Source: Trissonchulus latispiculum
Lineage: Eukaryota > Nematoda > Enoplea > Enoplida > Ironidae
Assembly: GCA_030248195.1 (NCBI GenBank)
Contig: JASAND010004263.1
Location: 1-64,000, forward strand
Reading direction: 5' to 3'
DNA length: 64,000 bases
A program made the position numbers and the translations under genes. The notes below the pieces were generated by a model, which was not told where the DNA came from, did not search any database, and saw only the letters and a program-made list of their open reading frames with translations. Shown one piece after another: positions 12,863 to 24,604 of the stretch (positions are counted from its first letter, which is position 1; each line of letters starts with the position of its first letter).

Positions 12863-13195
12863 CTCATACGTATATTTTATGTACTCTTGATTAAAACACG
12901 TGAAATTCTCAGATCTTTTGCAAAACCAAACATGTTGCATATCATTCAAAAGCTCTGGAAGACAATTGAAGTGTAAAGTAAGTCAAAAATATTAGAAACC
13001 ATTAAAAGAACAACATGTACCAAACATAGTTATTTTTCTCTTCTCAAGCAAAGAGCACTGTTCTTACATCGCTGATTTTGTCTCGTCAAGATCTTTCGAA
13101 TGATGTGCAACAAGTTTTTTGGTTAAGATTTGAGAATTTGCAGTGAATTCCATTCTCTCATTAGCAGGTAATTACTATGTTATCATTCATCACAT

Positions 13196-13864
13196 CAAGA
13201 GTACATAATAGATAAGAGTAAGAAACTCTTACGCTAGCATGTACAAATTATGTAAGGTATATATGCTCGGTTCATTAACTCGGGACCCCCCCCCCCGAAA
13301 CTTCCGGAGGGGGTCCCACTTTGCACTAACTACACGCTTTCATATAAGCGTGTGTCTGCTCGTTGATTGGCCCGTTAGCCTTAAGGCTTATTGTAGGCAA
13401 TTTATTAGTTATTTTAATTAATTAATTATAACTTTAATCAGGTTAATGCAATTAAAAAAACTAATTCGACAATTTTGTAGCATTTTTCTGCTCTTTTCAA
13501 TGATGTAAAAATTGTTGCACGTTACATTCCTTCGAATTTTTGTATTATGCAACAGTTTTTATATCATTGGAAAGAGCAGAAAAAATGCTACAAAGTTGTC
13601 GAATTAGTTTTTTAATTGCATTAACCTGATTAAAGTTATAATTAATTAAAATAACGAATAAATTGCCTACAATAAGCCTTAAGGCTAACGGGCCAATCAG
13701 CGAGCAGACACACGCTTATATGAAAGCGTGTAGTTAGTGCAAAGTGGGACCCCCCCGGAAGTTTCGGGGGGGGGGGGGTCCCGAGTTAATGAACCGAGCA
13801 TACCTTACATAATTTGTACATGCTAGCGTAAGAGTTTCTTACTCTTATCTATTATGTACTCTTG
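13196..13864. mobile_element. Near-perfect 669-bp foldback with 7-bp target duplication
   Basis: The left arm, beginning CAAGAGTACATAATAGATAA, runs about 310 bases and is mirrored almost base for base to 13864. The loop is the AT-rich stretch near 13500-13560. The 7-bp sequence ATCACAT flanks both sides (13189-13195 and 13865-13871). Each arm has a poly-C/poly-G tract of 11-13 bases. The arms match so closely that the insertion is probably young. Confidence 0.9.
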
Positions 13865-13871
13865 ATCACAT

Positions 13872-14399
13872 TAACTGTCTTTGCAAGAGGATATTGTAAC
13901 TGTACACTTGCAGGTTACAAGATGTCTGGCTTCTGTAAGAAGTCAGCTTTGAGGGAACAATGATTTCAGGAGTGAGAATAACTGTGTCCCGATACCGAGC
14001 TCATTTTAGCTCAAAAAACAGTCGTGTTGTTCTGTTCAACGGCCTTATCCAACAAGTCCTCGAAGGCCGACCACAGGCCTACACGCAGCGGCGGGGCCAA
14101 CCGAGACTTGAAGCAGGCAGACCCGGGCCCAGCCCGGGAAGTTTTTTGACTGCACAACTCCCCATACCACATCATACGACAAAACTTTAAGCTTTACATA
14201 GGAGAGGCCAGCATACTGTGGTCTATGTTTATGCTGAGATTAGATTCCATAGTAGTACGAGTCCTAAATGTTTCGATTTGCTGGTCAAGATTTGGGTCGT
14301 GGTAAGTACACCCCCTCACTGCTTTAAATTTGTAAAACCTGACCAATCGAGATTAAATTTGGTATGGATACTTGTTCATATGTTCAAATCAATTCTTTC
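13872..14399. other. No gene recognised
   Basis: A short GC-rich patch (about 14060-14150) reads open on the plus strand (Pro/Gly/Arg-rich), but I see no splice context or family. It may be a repeat remnant. Confidence 0.4.
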
Positions 14400-15128
14400 G
14401 AATCGCAAGACGAAATTTCGGGTCTTTCCCATTATCCCCCCACAGCTCCGAAGAAGTACCGAAGATAAGAAGCGCAATTTGGCTGATTTAGTTGAAATAT
14501 GGTAGGGATAGGCTTTCGTACCTGCTGATTTCAAAAATGCAAAAAATTTTAAATTTTTAGAAAATTTTTAAAAATTTAAAAATTTTAGTTTGGTAAGGGG
14601 GGGGCGACCAAGGAGAACCAAAAATTTTTTGAAAAAATTATGCTGAAAAGTTGCATATAGGGTACGGTTGTTTTGATTTTTGATTCGAATCGAACCAAAA
14701 GTGTTCTGATGCGACTTTTGATTTTTGATTAATCGAACTGAATCATATCATTTAATTTTTCACAGGAAAAAATCGAACTGAATCAAATCTGATTTTTCGG
14801 AAGCCAAAATAGAACTGAATCAAATCAAAACTTTTGTCCATGAATCAGAAATTTTGATTTTGATTCAGCAGAATATATGTTAAAAGCTTTCACTTAGTCT
14901 CATATGCACAATGAAACATACTTTTCCATGCATCTTTCCGAAAGCTGTTGAACCTATTATTATGTGCGGTAAAGATTTGTTTCTGCTGTTCATTATGGCA
15001 GTGCTCACGAAAGAGATACCAGCAAAATGTTAATAAGGATTTTTAGCTTGGAAGGCATTTGACTGCTAGATCAATATTTTTGCATTAGCTTCTTTGATCA
15101 AGATTAGCATGCAAGGATATCATTAAAG

Positions 15129-18100
15129 TAGTGATGTGGATCGGATCGGCGGATCGGTTCGGATCGGATCGACAAAATTTCGGATCGGATCGGCCGGATC
15201 GGCTTTATTTTTCCGGATCGTCGATCCGGCAAATGAGGCAAATTTTGAAAATTTATACAAATTTTTTACAAAATTGCAAAATTTTCTCGAAGAAATTTTT
15301 AAAATCTTTCCTGAATTTTGTTCAAATGCTGAAATTTCTGTTGTGTGTTTGTTTTATGTTCTCTCTCTGGATAAATAAATTTTTTAAATGTATATATGTG
15401 TATAAAAGAGTCAAATGGAATTGCTCTCTAAAACTTGCTGCTGATTAATTTTTGGACAGTCTGTTCCGCTTTTTAAAGTCAGTACCGCTGACTACTGAGA
15501 ATGCCTTATTCTGATATGATTAAAAGCGCTCAACTAATTAGGAACGTTGTCTGAAATTGGAAGGAAAATTTTTTGCCCAAGTGCGTTTGCACAATAGTGG
15601 AAAGTATCCAAAATCCACCTGACGTACTTTTTGTATATGCTATTGTTATTGTAAGACCAAAATTGTGTGTGAAAGAAAACTTCGGTGTCGTTTATTGTGA
15701 ACCAGAGATGAAACCGGGTCACTATTTACTGACCCGGTGACCCGGTCGACCCCTGACCCGGTGACCCGGTGACCCGGTATTTTTGAAAATCCAGGTTTAA
15801 GTTTTCAAAAAATTAAAAATGCTTTGTTGGGGTGCGGTGAGTGTTTTTTACCATTTTGGATATTTTTGACAACTAAAATATTAAGTTAGGTAAAAGTTTT
15901 GCTTTCCTTAAAGTGTAGCATCGGAAAGTGAATATTGTAAGTAAGCCGGAAAAAATCAAAACGATTTGCACGATTCTGCACTCAATAATGTGAAGTTAAC
16001 TACATATATAGCTTTTTGAATCAAACGAATTAACATAATACTTTGCCAAAGTCATAACATCATCTAATTATAATCATAGGGTTTAACATTAGCACTTTTC
16101 TGTTTTATCATTATATTTTAGTAAAATATTTCATTTAGTTGTATGATTGAAGTTTCACTCAGCGGAAATTCTTTGGAAATATTTTTTTCGTGTGGCTAGG
16201 ATTCAGAGAATATGAAATAAAATCAATCACAATTGGTTCCTGAAGATATGTAGTAAGCCATATCAATTGCAAAACATGCAAAGTAAAACTCAGAATTTGT
16301 ATACTTTGTTTTGCTGAGATTTTCCTTCTTACCGAGATTTGAAACCCATAGTCTGACTCTCCCCCTCCAAAAATAATCTCAGGGCCCATGTAATAGTTTT
16401 CATTTTCTAGTTAAGATCCAACGCAATCATTGTAGTTTCAAACCTAGATCTAAGTTTGATAGGACATTACAAATATTATGAGGACACTACTACAACGACA
16501 AGCATTTAAAAAAACTACACGAACACGATTAAGTTAAGAATATTTCTATTGCTAGTTTTTGAGTAATTGTTGAAGTTTTCAGTTGGCAAAAATTGGTAAA
16601 ACTTTGAAAAATATCCTATAACAGCAAAAACATTCCTCCAATCAAAAATACCGGGTCAAGACCGGGTCAGAGCTCCTGACCCGGTGACCCGGTGACCCGG
16701 TCCATATAGTGACCCGGTGACCCGGTCCATATAGTGACCCGAACTGACCCGGTGACCCGGTGACCCGGTTTCATCGCTGTTGTGAACTCATGCCTTCAGA
16801 GCAAGCCCCAACAATATATAGTTTTAGAATCCCCCTGAACTGGAGATTAAGAACAGCCTACATATCGGGATTGAACCACGGAAAATATTTAATTTATTAA
16901 AAATAATATAAATATTATATTTATAAATAATATATAATAATATAACAATATAAATATAACATAAATTTATATATTTATTATAAATAATACTAATTTAATT
17001 TACTAAAAATTTTAATTTCTCCAAAATTTTACAACATTCAAAATTTTGTATCCATGATAGAATACAACTGTTCCAGGTCCATATTTTTGCACTTGTATTT
17101 CAATGATAGGGTATTATGTATTTAAAAGCTAATTATGAGATGGAACCAATATATACCGGAAAATGTTTCAATTTCTCGAGTTCACTAATCATAAATGGAA
17201 GTCTTTGTGAGTTCCGGGAACAGGGCGCATTTACGGGATCTATTTGTATTTTAAAGGTTGTTCACCTGGTCAAGAACTATCGAGTCAAGACCATTAGCTC
17301 CATAACTGTTGGTGATGGAAAACATTTAAATCTGAAAAATTGAATTTGGGAATCGCGTGCATTTTAAGAAATGATGTATTATTAAAAGTGTTCAGATTGT
17401 CAAGAGCTTTTAAATGATATCCATATAGTGAGCATTAGAATATTTAAATTCCGGAAATTTTGAAAAACCGAAAATTCCGAAAAATGTGTGGACTTTGGTT
17501 GAAAAGGTTGTAAGTGCAAAAATATGCCGCGGAATCAAATCTAGTTGATCACGAAAACTAAATCTTCAATGTGCATAAATTTTAGCAAACCTTAGAATAT
17601 GTAGGTTTTCCTTGAATAAAACCCGGGATTCCGGATTTTCCATTTCATCTCCAACTCCGAAGGATATTAAAACATATGCATTGCTTGCTTATAAATATGT
17701 TTTGTACGCACATGTTTTGTTTTCTTACACCCTAGCTTCTTCAATTTCATCTTATCTTTGTATAGTTATCACTTCTCAATGTTTTTTGTGCAGTGCTCAC
17801 TAGATATTAAACTACCAAAACAAAACAAATCGTTATTTTTCAAAGGTGACTACACATCATTCTGCTGCTACAGTTTCTGATACAGACTTTCAGAATTATT
17901 CAATAAGATTCAGATGCGAAGTTTGATTAAGAGTTTTGCAAACTAATGGGAAATCGGAAAATATAGCAATTTGAGTGTCTACAATTGAAAATTAAAATTA
18001 TGGCCGGATCGGATAGGATCGGCCCGATCCGGGGCTGGATCGGATCGCATCGGATCGGATCGCCGACCATTTGCCGGATCGGATCGGTAGGTGATTTTGG

Positions 18101-18129
18101 CTGCCGATCTGATCCGATCCACATCACTA
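15129..18129. mobile_element. hAT-like element, GGATC motif family
   Basis: The termini are TAGTGATGTGGATCGG and CCGATCCACATCACTA, with the 8-bp duplication CATTAAAG at 15121-15128 and 18130-18137. Clustered GGATCGGATCGG words fill 15138-15230 and 18004-18118. The interior is AT-rich and non-coding. A third hAT-like element is inserted at 15703. Confidence 0.92.
15703..16779. mobile_element. hAT-like element, GTGACCCG motif family, innermost of the nest
   Basis: The termini are CAGAGATGAAACCGGGTC and GACCCGGTTTCATCGCTG. The 8-bp duplication TTGTGAAC lies at 15695-15702 and 16780-16787. GTGACCCG repeats cluster at 15720-15780 and 16650-16770. It has no transposase; its core (about 16030-16770) recurs in degraded form at 44425-45046. 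Confidence 0.93.
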
Positions 18130-19199
18130 CATTAAAGCCAAGCAGTCTAAACTATATTAAAAACCTCTACGGCAGCAATGGACATTGTTGTGAAAAATGA
18201 AAATTTTATGTTTTCAAAACAAGTCCTGAAATTTGTATGTTCTCACTACAACAACCTCTTGTGATTATAAATTAGGTTGGTTTAAATTATGTAAAATTTG
18301 AAAAATCAAAAGTCGCATCAAAATTCAGTTTCAGTAAAAACTGCATCAAAATCAAAAGTCTTTCAAATTGAAAAAATCTAACTGGATCAAATCAATTCAT
18401 TTTTCGGGTGCAGAAAATCGAACTGAATCAAATCTGATGATTTTTCAGAGGCGAAAATCGAATTGAATCAAATCAAAACTTTTGAGGCCGCATCAATACA
18501 ACCGTAATATAGGGGTATTCTGGGGTGCTGATCACGAATCTTAAATCGGTTTTTTGATTCAGCTTTTCGTTACCTCAGGATAAGCTTACATCTTAAGCTT
18601 AAAATTTTAGCTTTATTAAGCTAACGAAAAGCTGAATCGAAAAACCGATTTCAGATTCGTGATCAGCGCCCCAGAATACCCCTATATATATACGCAACTT
18701 TTCTGCAAAATTTTTTCAAAACATTTTTGGTTCCCCTTAACCAAACTAAAATTTTTAAATTTTTAAAAATTTAAAAATTTTGCATTTGTGAAATCAACAG
18801 GTCAGAAAACCTCCCTACCAAATTTCAACTCAATCAGTCAAATTATACTACTTCGGTACTTCTTCGGAGCTGTTGGGGAACAATGGGAAAGACCCGAGAT
18901 TTCTAGTCACCGATTTCCCTGAAATCTCCATACAGGTTTTTTGATTTTATGAACACGAAGCCGAAGTTAGTTTTGAGGATACAAAAATACGAAGTTACAT
19001 GGGATGTAGGTACACGCGCGCAATAAAATGGTCGGCCAGCAGAAAGTCAAGTCAACCATCTTCTGAACACGGGCCTTATGTAAGATTCCTAACCTCAGGT
19101 GCTTAAAATTTTTAAAAAGTATTACAATTAAACCAATCGATCTAAAATCGACCACGCCCAGTTCAAATACTACACAATATTCAAGTTTCACCAAATCAG

Positions 19200-19545
19200 A
19201 TGTTGATTCTCAAGGGAAGCTGAAAACATTTTAACGCCGATTTCGCAGGAAACTTGGATAGGCTTTTACGGTCACAGAAAATTAATCTGCAATCCGTTTT
19301 TAGTTTAGTGTTTCATTAGCTCATCGATATTTAAAACTTTAGTTTTTTAGGCTGAATCAAAAACTGTTTTCAGATTTGTGCTCTGCAATCCAGAAAATAT
19401 GCAAGTTCTCAGTTCAATCGCGGGCAAAACCTTTTTTGGTACTTGCGAATCGATAATAACGAAAATAGAATATTTTGCTACAACAGACCTCAGTGTGGCT
19501 ATAAACATGCCCCACCAAATGTCAGTCCAATTGATAGTTTTCAAA
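19200..19545. repeat. Degraded foldback-MITE remnant
   Basis: Words of the central-hairpin family are present (for example GCAATCCGTTTTTAGTTTAG and the mirrored ...AAAAACTGTTTTCAGATTTGTG), but pairing is poor and no boundaries can be set. The stretch 19560-20500 beyond it shows nothing recognisable. Confidence 0.45.
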
Positions 19546-20509
19546 TTTTAATCAATCGGTAAAAATCTAAATTTAAGAATTAATCTTAACAAGACCCGCG
19601 TTCCGTCAGTTTATGCAGCAGAATGTCACGCATATTTTTTCTGAGAGCAAGGAAACGCATACCCACACCAAAATTCTGCTCAAACGGTCCAAATTTACAA
19701 TTCCAGCAGGAGGAAAAGTAGCTATATAACTGTAAAGCTGACACATGCTAAACGAAATTACCATGCGGAAAAGGCTCCCAAAAAGGGTAGCATGTGACCA
19801 GGCACAGATTCCGCCGAAAGATAGGAGGTATCAGAATCGGCTGAAATATTATACACTAATCACTTCAATAAATAGAAGTCTGATTTTTACTGGCATACAA
19901 ATTATAATTTACGCCTGACACAAAAACAAACAAAGCAAAATATATATAAGACTGTTTTAACAGTTCTTCAGTCTTCCAATTGTGTAGCAGTGTAACACAA
20001 TATAAATAGAAACATTAATCTTTACTATTGTACCTAAGAAAAATACCAGATAGTTCACAACGAATCACTGCAGTGGTGACTCAAATCGGTCACAGCACGG
20101 GGCAGCAATTGAAGCAAAGCACAAGAGTGAACTGTCACACTCTCCGAGCAGATCAACGGGGCACAAAACCGCGATAACAAGTGATACTGATTACTGAAAA
20201 GGTTAAAAGTCAACACATAAAACACAGTACACGACACTTATATAACGGATTTCCAGTAATACGCTGTAGACATATATATTAATGAATAATTAGATGTATT
20301 TCCTAAGAAGAATTATTATTCCTATAATATTTTCAGTTCAAACGATCACTGTTGGACAGCAACGCTAAGATTAAGTAAACTATGTAAAGTAAAAAATCTT
20401 CCATTCCGTTTTCTTTCCCGAAATTTTACCAGTTTAGCTCAAATTTGTGTGGGTGCATTGCATTCCAACACATGTCTGACTGATTGGTTATGAAATTAAA
20501 ATTTTTTAA

Positions 20510-20870
20510 GTTTTTCAAGGGCAGGACCTAGTAGAACCAAAAATCCTTTGTCGCAGATTGTGTCGACCCTTGGTGGAAAGAGACTTGTATCCCTTGTGGA
20601 AGCAATTTTTCTTAAGCATACTTTTGAACGCAATTTTTAGCCATTTCCGCCGTTTTGTATTGAAAAACAGCGATTTTTTAGCAAAATGTTTACGGACGTT
20701 TTTTAGCAAAAAATAGTGACTATGCATAAAAAATTCGGGCGAAACCGGAAAACGTTTTAAAATTTTAGTCGAAAAGCCTATTTTCTGGGCAATTTTTTAC
20801 CCCTTGTGGCCAGTTTTCGTACCCCTTCTGAGAGCAATTTTGGTACCCCTTTAGGAGACTTCACCGTAGG
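20510..20870 (-). repeat. Dispersed repeat; second, inverted copy at 59680-60050
   Basis: The reverse complement matches 59680-60050 over several blocks: ACAAGGGGTA words, an AAAAAATCGCTGTTTTT-like block and TTTTACGACTAAAATTT. Both copies are rich in 'CACAAGGGGTA'. No terminal repeats or coding frame are clear. The stretch 20880-21180 shows nothing. Confidence 0.6.
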
Positions 20871-21189
20871 AGGATTTTCCTCCTTGTCCACTTGTGGTTA
20901 TGATTCCCATGAAATAAAATAATTGATAGGGGGAAGGACTGTACTCGCTCCGAGAAAAGAGCCTTATACTAACAGCCCTATACAGTATATAAATCAATTC
21001 TACCTTCCACTCGACTGTAGCGCCGCTGAGAATTCTTTGATTCCGATTCCAGCGCTACTACAGATTCCTTTCTAAAATTAACAGACACATAAATGTGAAT
21101 CATAGGCAGTCTAGATTCGTAAAAGCATATAAAATTTGAAATTGGCCGAAAATTGTTGACTACATTGAACAACTGATTAATATTGTCTC

Positions 21190-21860
21190 ATCCAATTCTT
21201 CCTTCCCACCGTTCAAATTTTTAAACTTACGAAATGAGATACTATATGGTATGGGTACGTATGTTTTCGACCTCGTTGAGAACAAATATCGTAAATTTGT
21301 CGATTTCGCGAAATTCTATTAAACATTATTTCAATTCGCAATGGAAGACAAAGGCAAATAGAATTTTTGTCACCGATTTTGCTGTAACGTTACAAAAAGA
21401 GGTTTCCGGGGCCGCAGAACATAAATCTGACATCCGTTTTGATTCAGCTTCTCCTTGCTCATTTTGTCCAACATTTTAAGCTTATGCGTTATAGCTCAAA
21501 GTTAAGTAATACTACTTGTACTTGATCACCATCATCTTCGCCACGAAGACATCGGTGGCCTTTGGTTAGCTGTTGCGTCTGATGTGATTTCTTTCCACTG
21601 AGCTCGATCTGCTGCCAATGTAAGTAAATACGTAAGTAAAAGCTCAATCGGAAACCGAATTCAGTCAGACTCGTGTTCTGCAACCTTGAGGACTCTTGGT
21701 TACAATTTCACAGCAAATCCAGGACAAAAATGTTTTAGGTTCCTTGACCTCCCCCCCTTGAGAAATCGAATTTCGCTAAATAGACGTTTTGCAATATTTG
21801 AACTGGTAAACATACGTACCAATACCAAAATTAGCTATTTAGTCACGATCTAAAGATTTT
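21190..21860. repeat. Degraded foldback-MITE remnants
   Basis: The stretch carries diverged blocks also seen in the intact copies at 23216 and 50960 (GGTATGGGTACG...TTCGACC, ...CGATTTCGCGAAATTC). The mirrored half is only partly present. It contains no gene. Confidence 0.5.
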
Positions 21861-22041
21861 CAGCGGTGGGGGAAAGAAACATTTCTGATTGATCTGCAGC
21901 AAAGTTTTAAAATTTTAAAAAATTTAAAGATTTTTAGTTTTCCAAGGGAGGACCAAGGAGAACCAAAACATTTTTGTTTTCAATTTTGTTAAAAAGTTGG
22001 ATATAGGGGTTTTCTGAAAATAATTTTTCAATTCAGTTTTC

Positions 22042-23167
22042 GGTGATACTCCGGTAGGCGCACACCTTACAATTTTTCGCAATTGTCAGAAATGCTCTAC
22101 TCCGGTAGGCGCACACCTTACAGAACTGAGGGCATACTGTAAAACGCTCTACTCCGGTAGGCGCACACCTTACTAAACTGAAGGTTTACTGCAAAACGCT
22201 CTACTCCGGGAGGCGCACACATTACAAATAGTGATTTCTTGTACTGATGATAATATGTACTAAACTGATTGCGAACTTAAATTTCTCAATGCGAACTAAA
22301 ATTGCACAACTGTTACAAAATAATTAATCACCGCAACATGACAAGCAGGTGCAGATGTAGTTGTCGGTGTCACGGTGAAATTTCTCCCCCTAGAAATTTT
22401 TCCCCCGGGGGGAAAGATTTCACCGTTCAGCTGTAAATAATTTTTAACATTTACTTTCAACTTTCCAATTAATTTCTTTTTTCCGAATCGAATTTTTGAT
22501 TGTTTCCTAACGTAATTAACAATATTTTTTTATGAAGTTATGTCATAAGGTGAAGGCCCAGCTCCTAACAAATAATAAAATTCTCAAAACTGAGATTAAT
22601 ATAGATTTGCCTTGAATTCTTCCGTTTTAGAGATGCAACATAATTTTTTAAAAAGGTCACAGATGTAGAAATGTTCAATGAGAGAGATGCTGGACTTGAT
22701 CATTACTGTACCTATGTGTTTTTTATTTCAAGGACTTTATTTCGGAAGTACATCGCCAATTTCCTGTCGTGTCAACTGACTTTAGTTTACATTACTTGTT
22801 CATGTTTGTTAATACATGTTAAGTTATGTTATTGCATGTTACATATGTTTATGAATATGTTCAACTTGTAATTAAATAATACCTAATGACATTACTTCAT
22901 ATATAATTGTTTAATGTATAAGTAAGTGTTTGCGCCGCCAGCAGTTTAGTACATTTTATCACTAGTACAAGAAATCACTATTTGTAAGGTGTGCGCCTCC
23001 CGGAGTAGAGAGTTTTGCAGTAAACCTTCAGTTTAGTAAGGTGTGCGCCTACCGGAGTAGAGCGTTTTACAGTATGCCCTCAGTTTTGTAAGGTGTGCGC
23101 CTACCGGAGTAGAGCATTTCTGACAATTGCGAAAAATTGTAAGGTGTGCGCCTACCGGAGTATCACC
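22042..23167. mobile_element. TIR element with four 52-bp repeats in each arm
   Basis: The termini GGTGATACTCCGGTAGGCGC and its mirror are flanked by the 8-bp duplication CAGTTTTC (22034-22041; 23168-23175). Each ~199-bp arm holds four copies of CTACTCCGGTAGGCGCACAC at ~52-bp spacing (22049, 22099, 22151, 22203; mirrored 22983-23160). The terminal sequence resembles GGCGATACTAAGGCAGACGC of the 2600-3198 foldback, so the two are probably related. It is inserted in the hairpin centre of another foldback. The interior (22240-22968) is non-coding. Confidence 0.9.
22364..22426. repeat. Short palindrome with C/G-run core
   Basis: ACGGTGAAAT at the left is mirrored by ATTTCACCGT at the right. Between them are TTTCTCCCCC-, TTTTTCCCCC- and GGGGGGAAAG-type tracts. 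This could form a hairpin. It lies inside the element at 22042-23167. Confidence 0.7.
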
Positions 23168-23215
23168 CAGTTTTCGTTAGCTAGAAACCAGCTAAATTGT
23201 AAGCTTAGCATTTAT

Positions 23216-23805
23216 ATAAGGGGTCTTATCTCGATTACCCCCCACTACTTAAAGTCCTTCAAACTTGACCAAATGAGCTAAAATCTGGTATGGGTATGTT
23301 TTCGACTGCGCTGAGTTCAAATATCGCAAAATTTTTCGATTTCACGAAATTCGGTTTTTTCGATTTCTAAGGGGAGGACCAAGGGAAACCAAAAAATGTT
23401 TTGGCTGCGATTTTGCTGAAAAGTTGTGTATATTAGTTTTCGTGGACGCAGAACACGCATCTGAAGTCCGTTTTTCGATTCAGCTTTTCATTAGTATAAG
23501 CTTAAATCTTAAGCTTAAAACTTTAGCTTATACTGAACTGACGAAAAGCTGAATCGAAAAACGGGTTTTATATTCGTGTTCTGCGACGTCGAAAACCCCT
23601 GAATACGACTTTTCAGCAAAATCGAAGACAAAACATTTTTCGGTTCCACTTCGTCCGTCCCCCTTACGAATCGAAAAAATCTAATTTCGCGACATCGAAA
23701 AATTTTGCGATATTTGAACTCAGCGTGGTCGAAAACACGCCCATACCAAATTTCAGCTCATTTGGTCACGTTTTGGGGAATCAGAGTCTGGGGGTTATCC
23801 TGAAA
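23216..23805. mobile_element. Foldback MITE (GGTCTTAT...CGATTACCCCCCA family)
   Basis: The left end GGGGTCTTATCTCGATTACC pairs with a degraded right end near 23790. The central hairpin is at 23475-23560. It is the same family as 50960-51545. The right terminus is eroded, so the boundary is approximate. Confidence 0.7.
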
Positions 23806-24212
23806 AGATCCGAAAGTGCTGCAGACTCTGAACGGATATGTGACTAAAACGGGCATAATATATACTAATTTCATACAGTTACATTCAATCAATGATTTTT
23901 GGATCGTTGCTTTTCAATAACTGCAAAACTAAAAAAAAACATGTACATTAACATTTTAAGGTCAACACATTTATATTTACCAGCAAGGTACTGACGTTTT
24001 ACAATATTTACAAAATGTTTAATGCATTTTTATGTTTTCAAACATTTTTGCAGTTAACTGCTTGAACACCCGTTATTTAGGTAGCATACTTGTAACGTTG
24101 CTTCGATAACGGAGGCAAACGTCTGGATAGAGTTCAGTTCAGTTCAGTCAGACTCGGTCTTCAGAAAATCCAGATCAATCCTGGGAAGATCCAGGGAATC
24201 AAAATGTCAAAA

Positions 24213-24604
24213 TTAGCCACCAGAAACACTAGAAACAGGCAAGGAACCAAAAACATCCTCCATAAGGTCCTCCATTAGATGACAGTCACGACAGTAGTCC
24301 TGACCCGAAAGTCTACTACAACTGGCTCCCTTACAAGTGGACCCGGAAGTAAAGTTACTGTCAGTAGGTTTATCACAACGTTTTCGTACCTTTACAGGAG
24401 GAGGTGAATTCAAAGGCTTCGGACTGCTGGGGGGAGAGGGGGCCTTCCGTTTCAGTTTGGCTCGTTCCTGGCCAATCTGAACGCAGAGTCTTCGAATGGC
24501 CACACCGAGAATCGTCTCCAGGCGGAAATCGGGGTCCTTGGAGCTCTGGATGGTCCGGCGTTTGCGAATGGCAGAAGCCAGAAGGGCAGATGAGGACGGC
24601 ATAT
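24213..24604 (-). CDS. Terminal exon of an unrecognised basic, Cys-containing protein
   Basis: On the minus strand a good 3' splice site (TTTGCTGTAG) precedes an open frame that runs to TAA at 24213. An ATG two bases inside (24602) would give 129 residues. Alternatively this is the last exon of a longer protein, in which case the first two bases finish a codon from upstream. Visible features are a basic N-terminal stretch (AIRKRRTIQ), a possible amphipathic segment (LETILGVAIRRLC, residues ~30-42), a Pro/Ser/Lys linker with likely nuclear-localisation clusters (KLKRK, KVRKR), and a possible metal-binding Cys set, C-x4-C-x8-C-x2-C-H (ending YCRDCH), before an acidic tail (MEDLMEDVF). The codon composition is coding-like, unlike the surrounding AT-rich DNA. 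I do not recognise the family, and I could not find the upstream exon. Confidence 0.6.

Larger units (their letters stand above)
10835..12889. mobile_element. Foldback element (CAAGAGTACATAA family), outer of a nested pair
   Basis: It starts CAAGACTACATAATAC at 10835 and ends ATGTACTCTTG at 12889. The flanks ATTAAAC (10828-10834) and ATTAAAA (12890-12896) fit a 7-bp target duplication with one mismatch. The interior (10900-11180) resembles the intact relative at 40823-41399, including GCTATCGG(G/C)(C/T)GACACCC. It is split by a second member of the family inserted at 11238. Confidence 0.65.
14663..18506. mobile_element. hAT-like element, TACGGTTGT termini, AATCGAA-rich ends
   Basis: The left end is TACGGTTGTTTTGAT and the right end ATCAATACAACCGTA. 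The 8-bp duplication ATATAGGG lies at 14655-14662 and 18507-18514. Both subterminal zones are made of AATCGAACTGAATCAAAT-like words (14680-14860; 18300-18480). It is interrupted by a second hAT-like element at 15129. No transposase frame was seen. Confidence 0.88.
14400..18897. mobile_element. Foldback MITE (GGGTCTTTCCCATTATCC family) split by a hAT nest
   Basis: The left half (about 14400-14662) starts GGGTCTTTCCCATTATCC; the right half (18507-18897) ends GGGAAAGACCCGAG. The two halves are reverse complements through long A/T-rich blocks. The right half carries the family's central hairpin (18555-18640). An intact relative lies at 45403-46026. The split point agrees with a clean insertion: removing 14663-18506 and one ATATAGGG restores the 'TTGCATATAGGGGTATTCTGG'-type sequence seen in related copies. 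Confidence 0.85.
21865..23215. mobile_element. Half foldback MITE interrupted by another element
   Basis: The left half (21885-22041: GATCTGCAGCAAAGTTTTAAAA..., ATATAGGGGTTTTCTG) belongs to the same family as 2600-3198. The sequence resumes at 23168 with CAGTTTTCGTTAGCTAGAAA, the family's central hairpin. The right half is missing, or replaced by the next foldback at 23216. Confidence 0.7.

Noticed and set aside
22042..23167. 52-bp spaced repeats considered as a CRISPR array
   Set aside because: The repeats are mirrored in the opposite arm and bounded by a target duplication; they are transposon TIRs.
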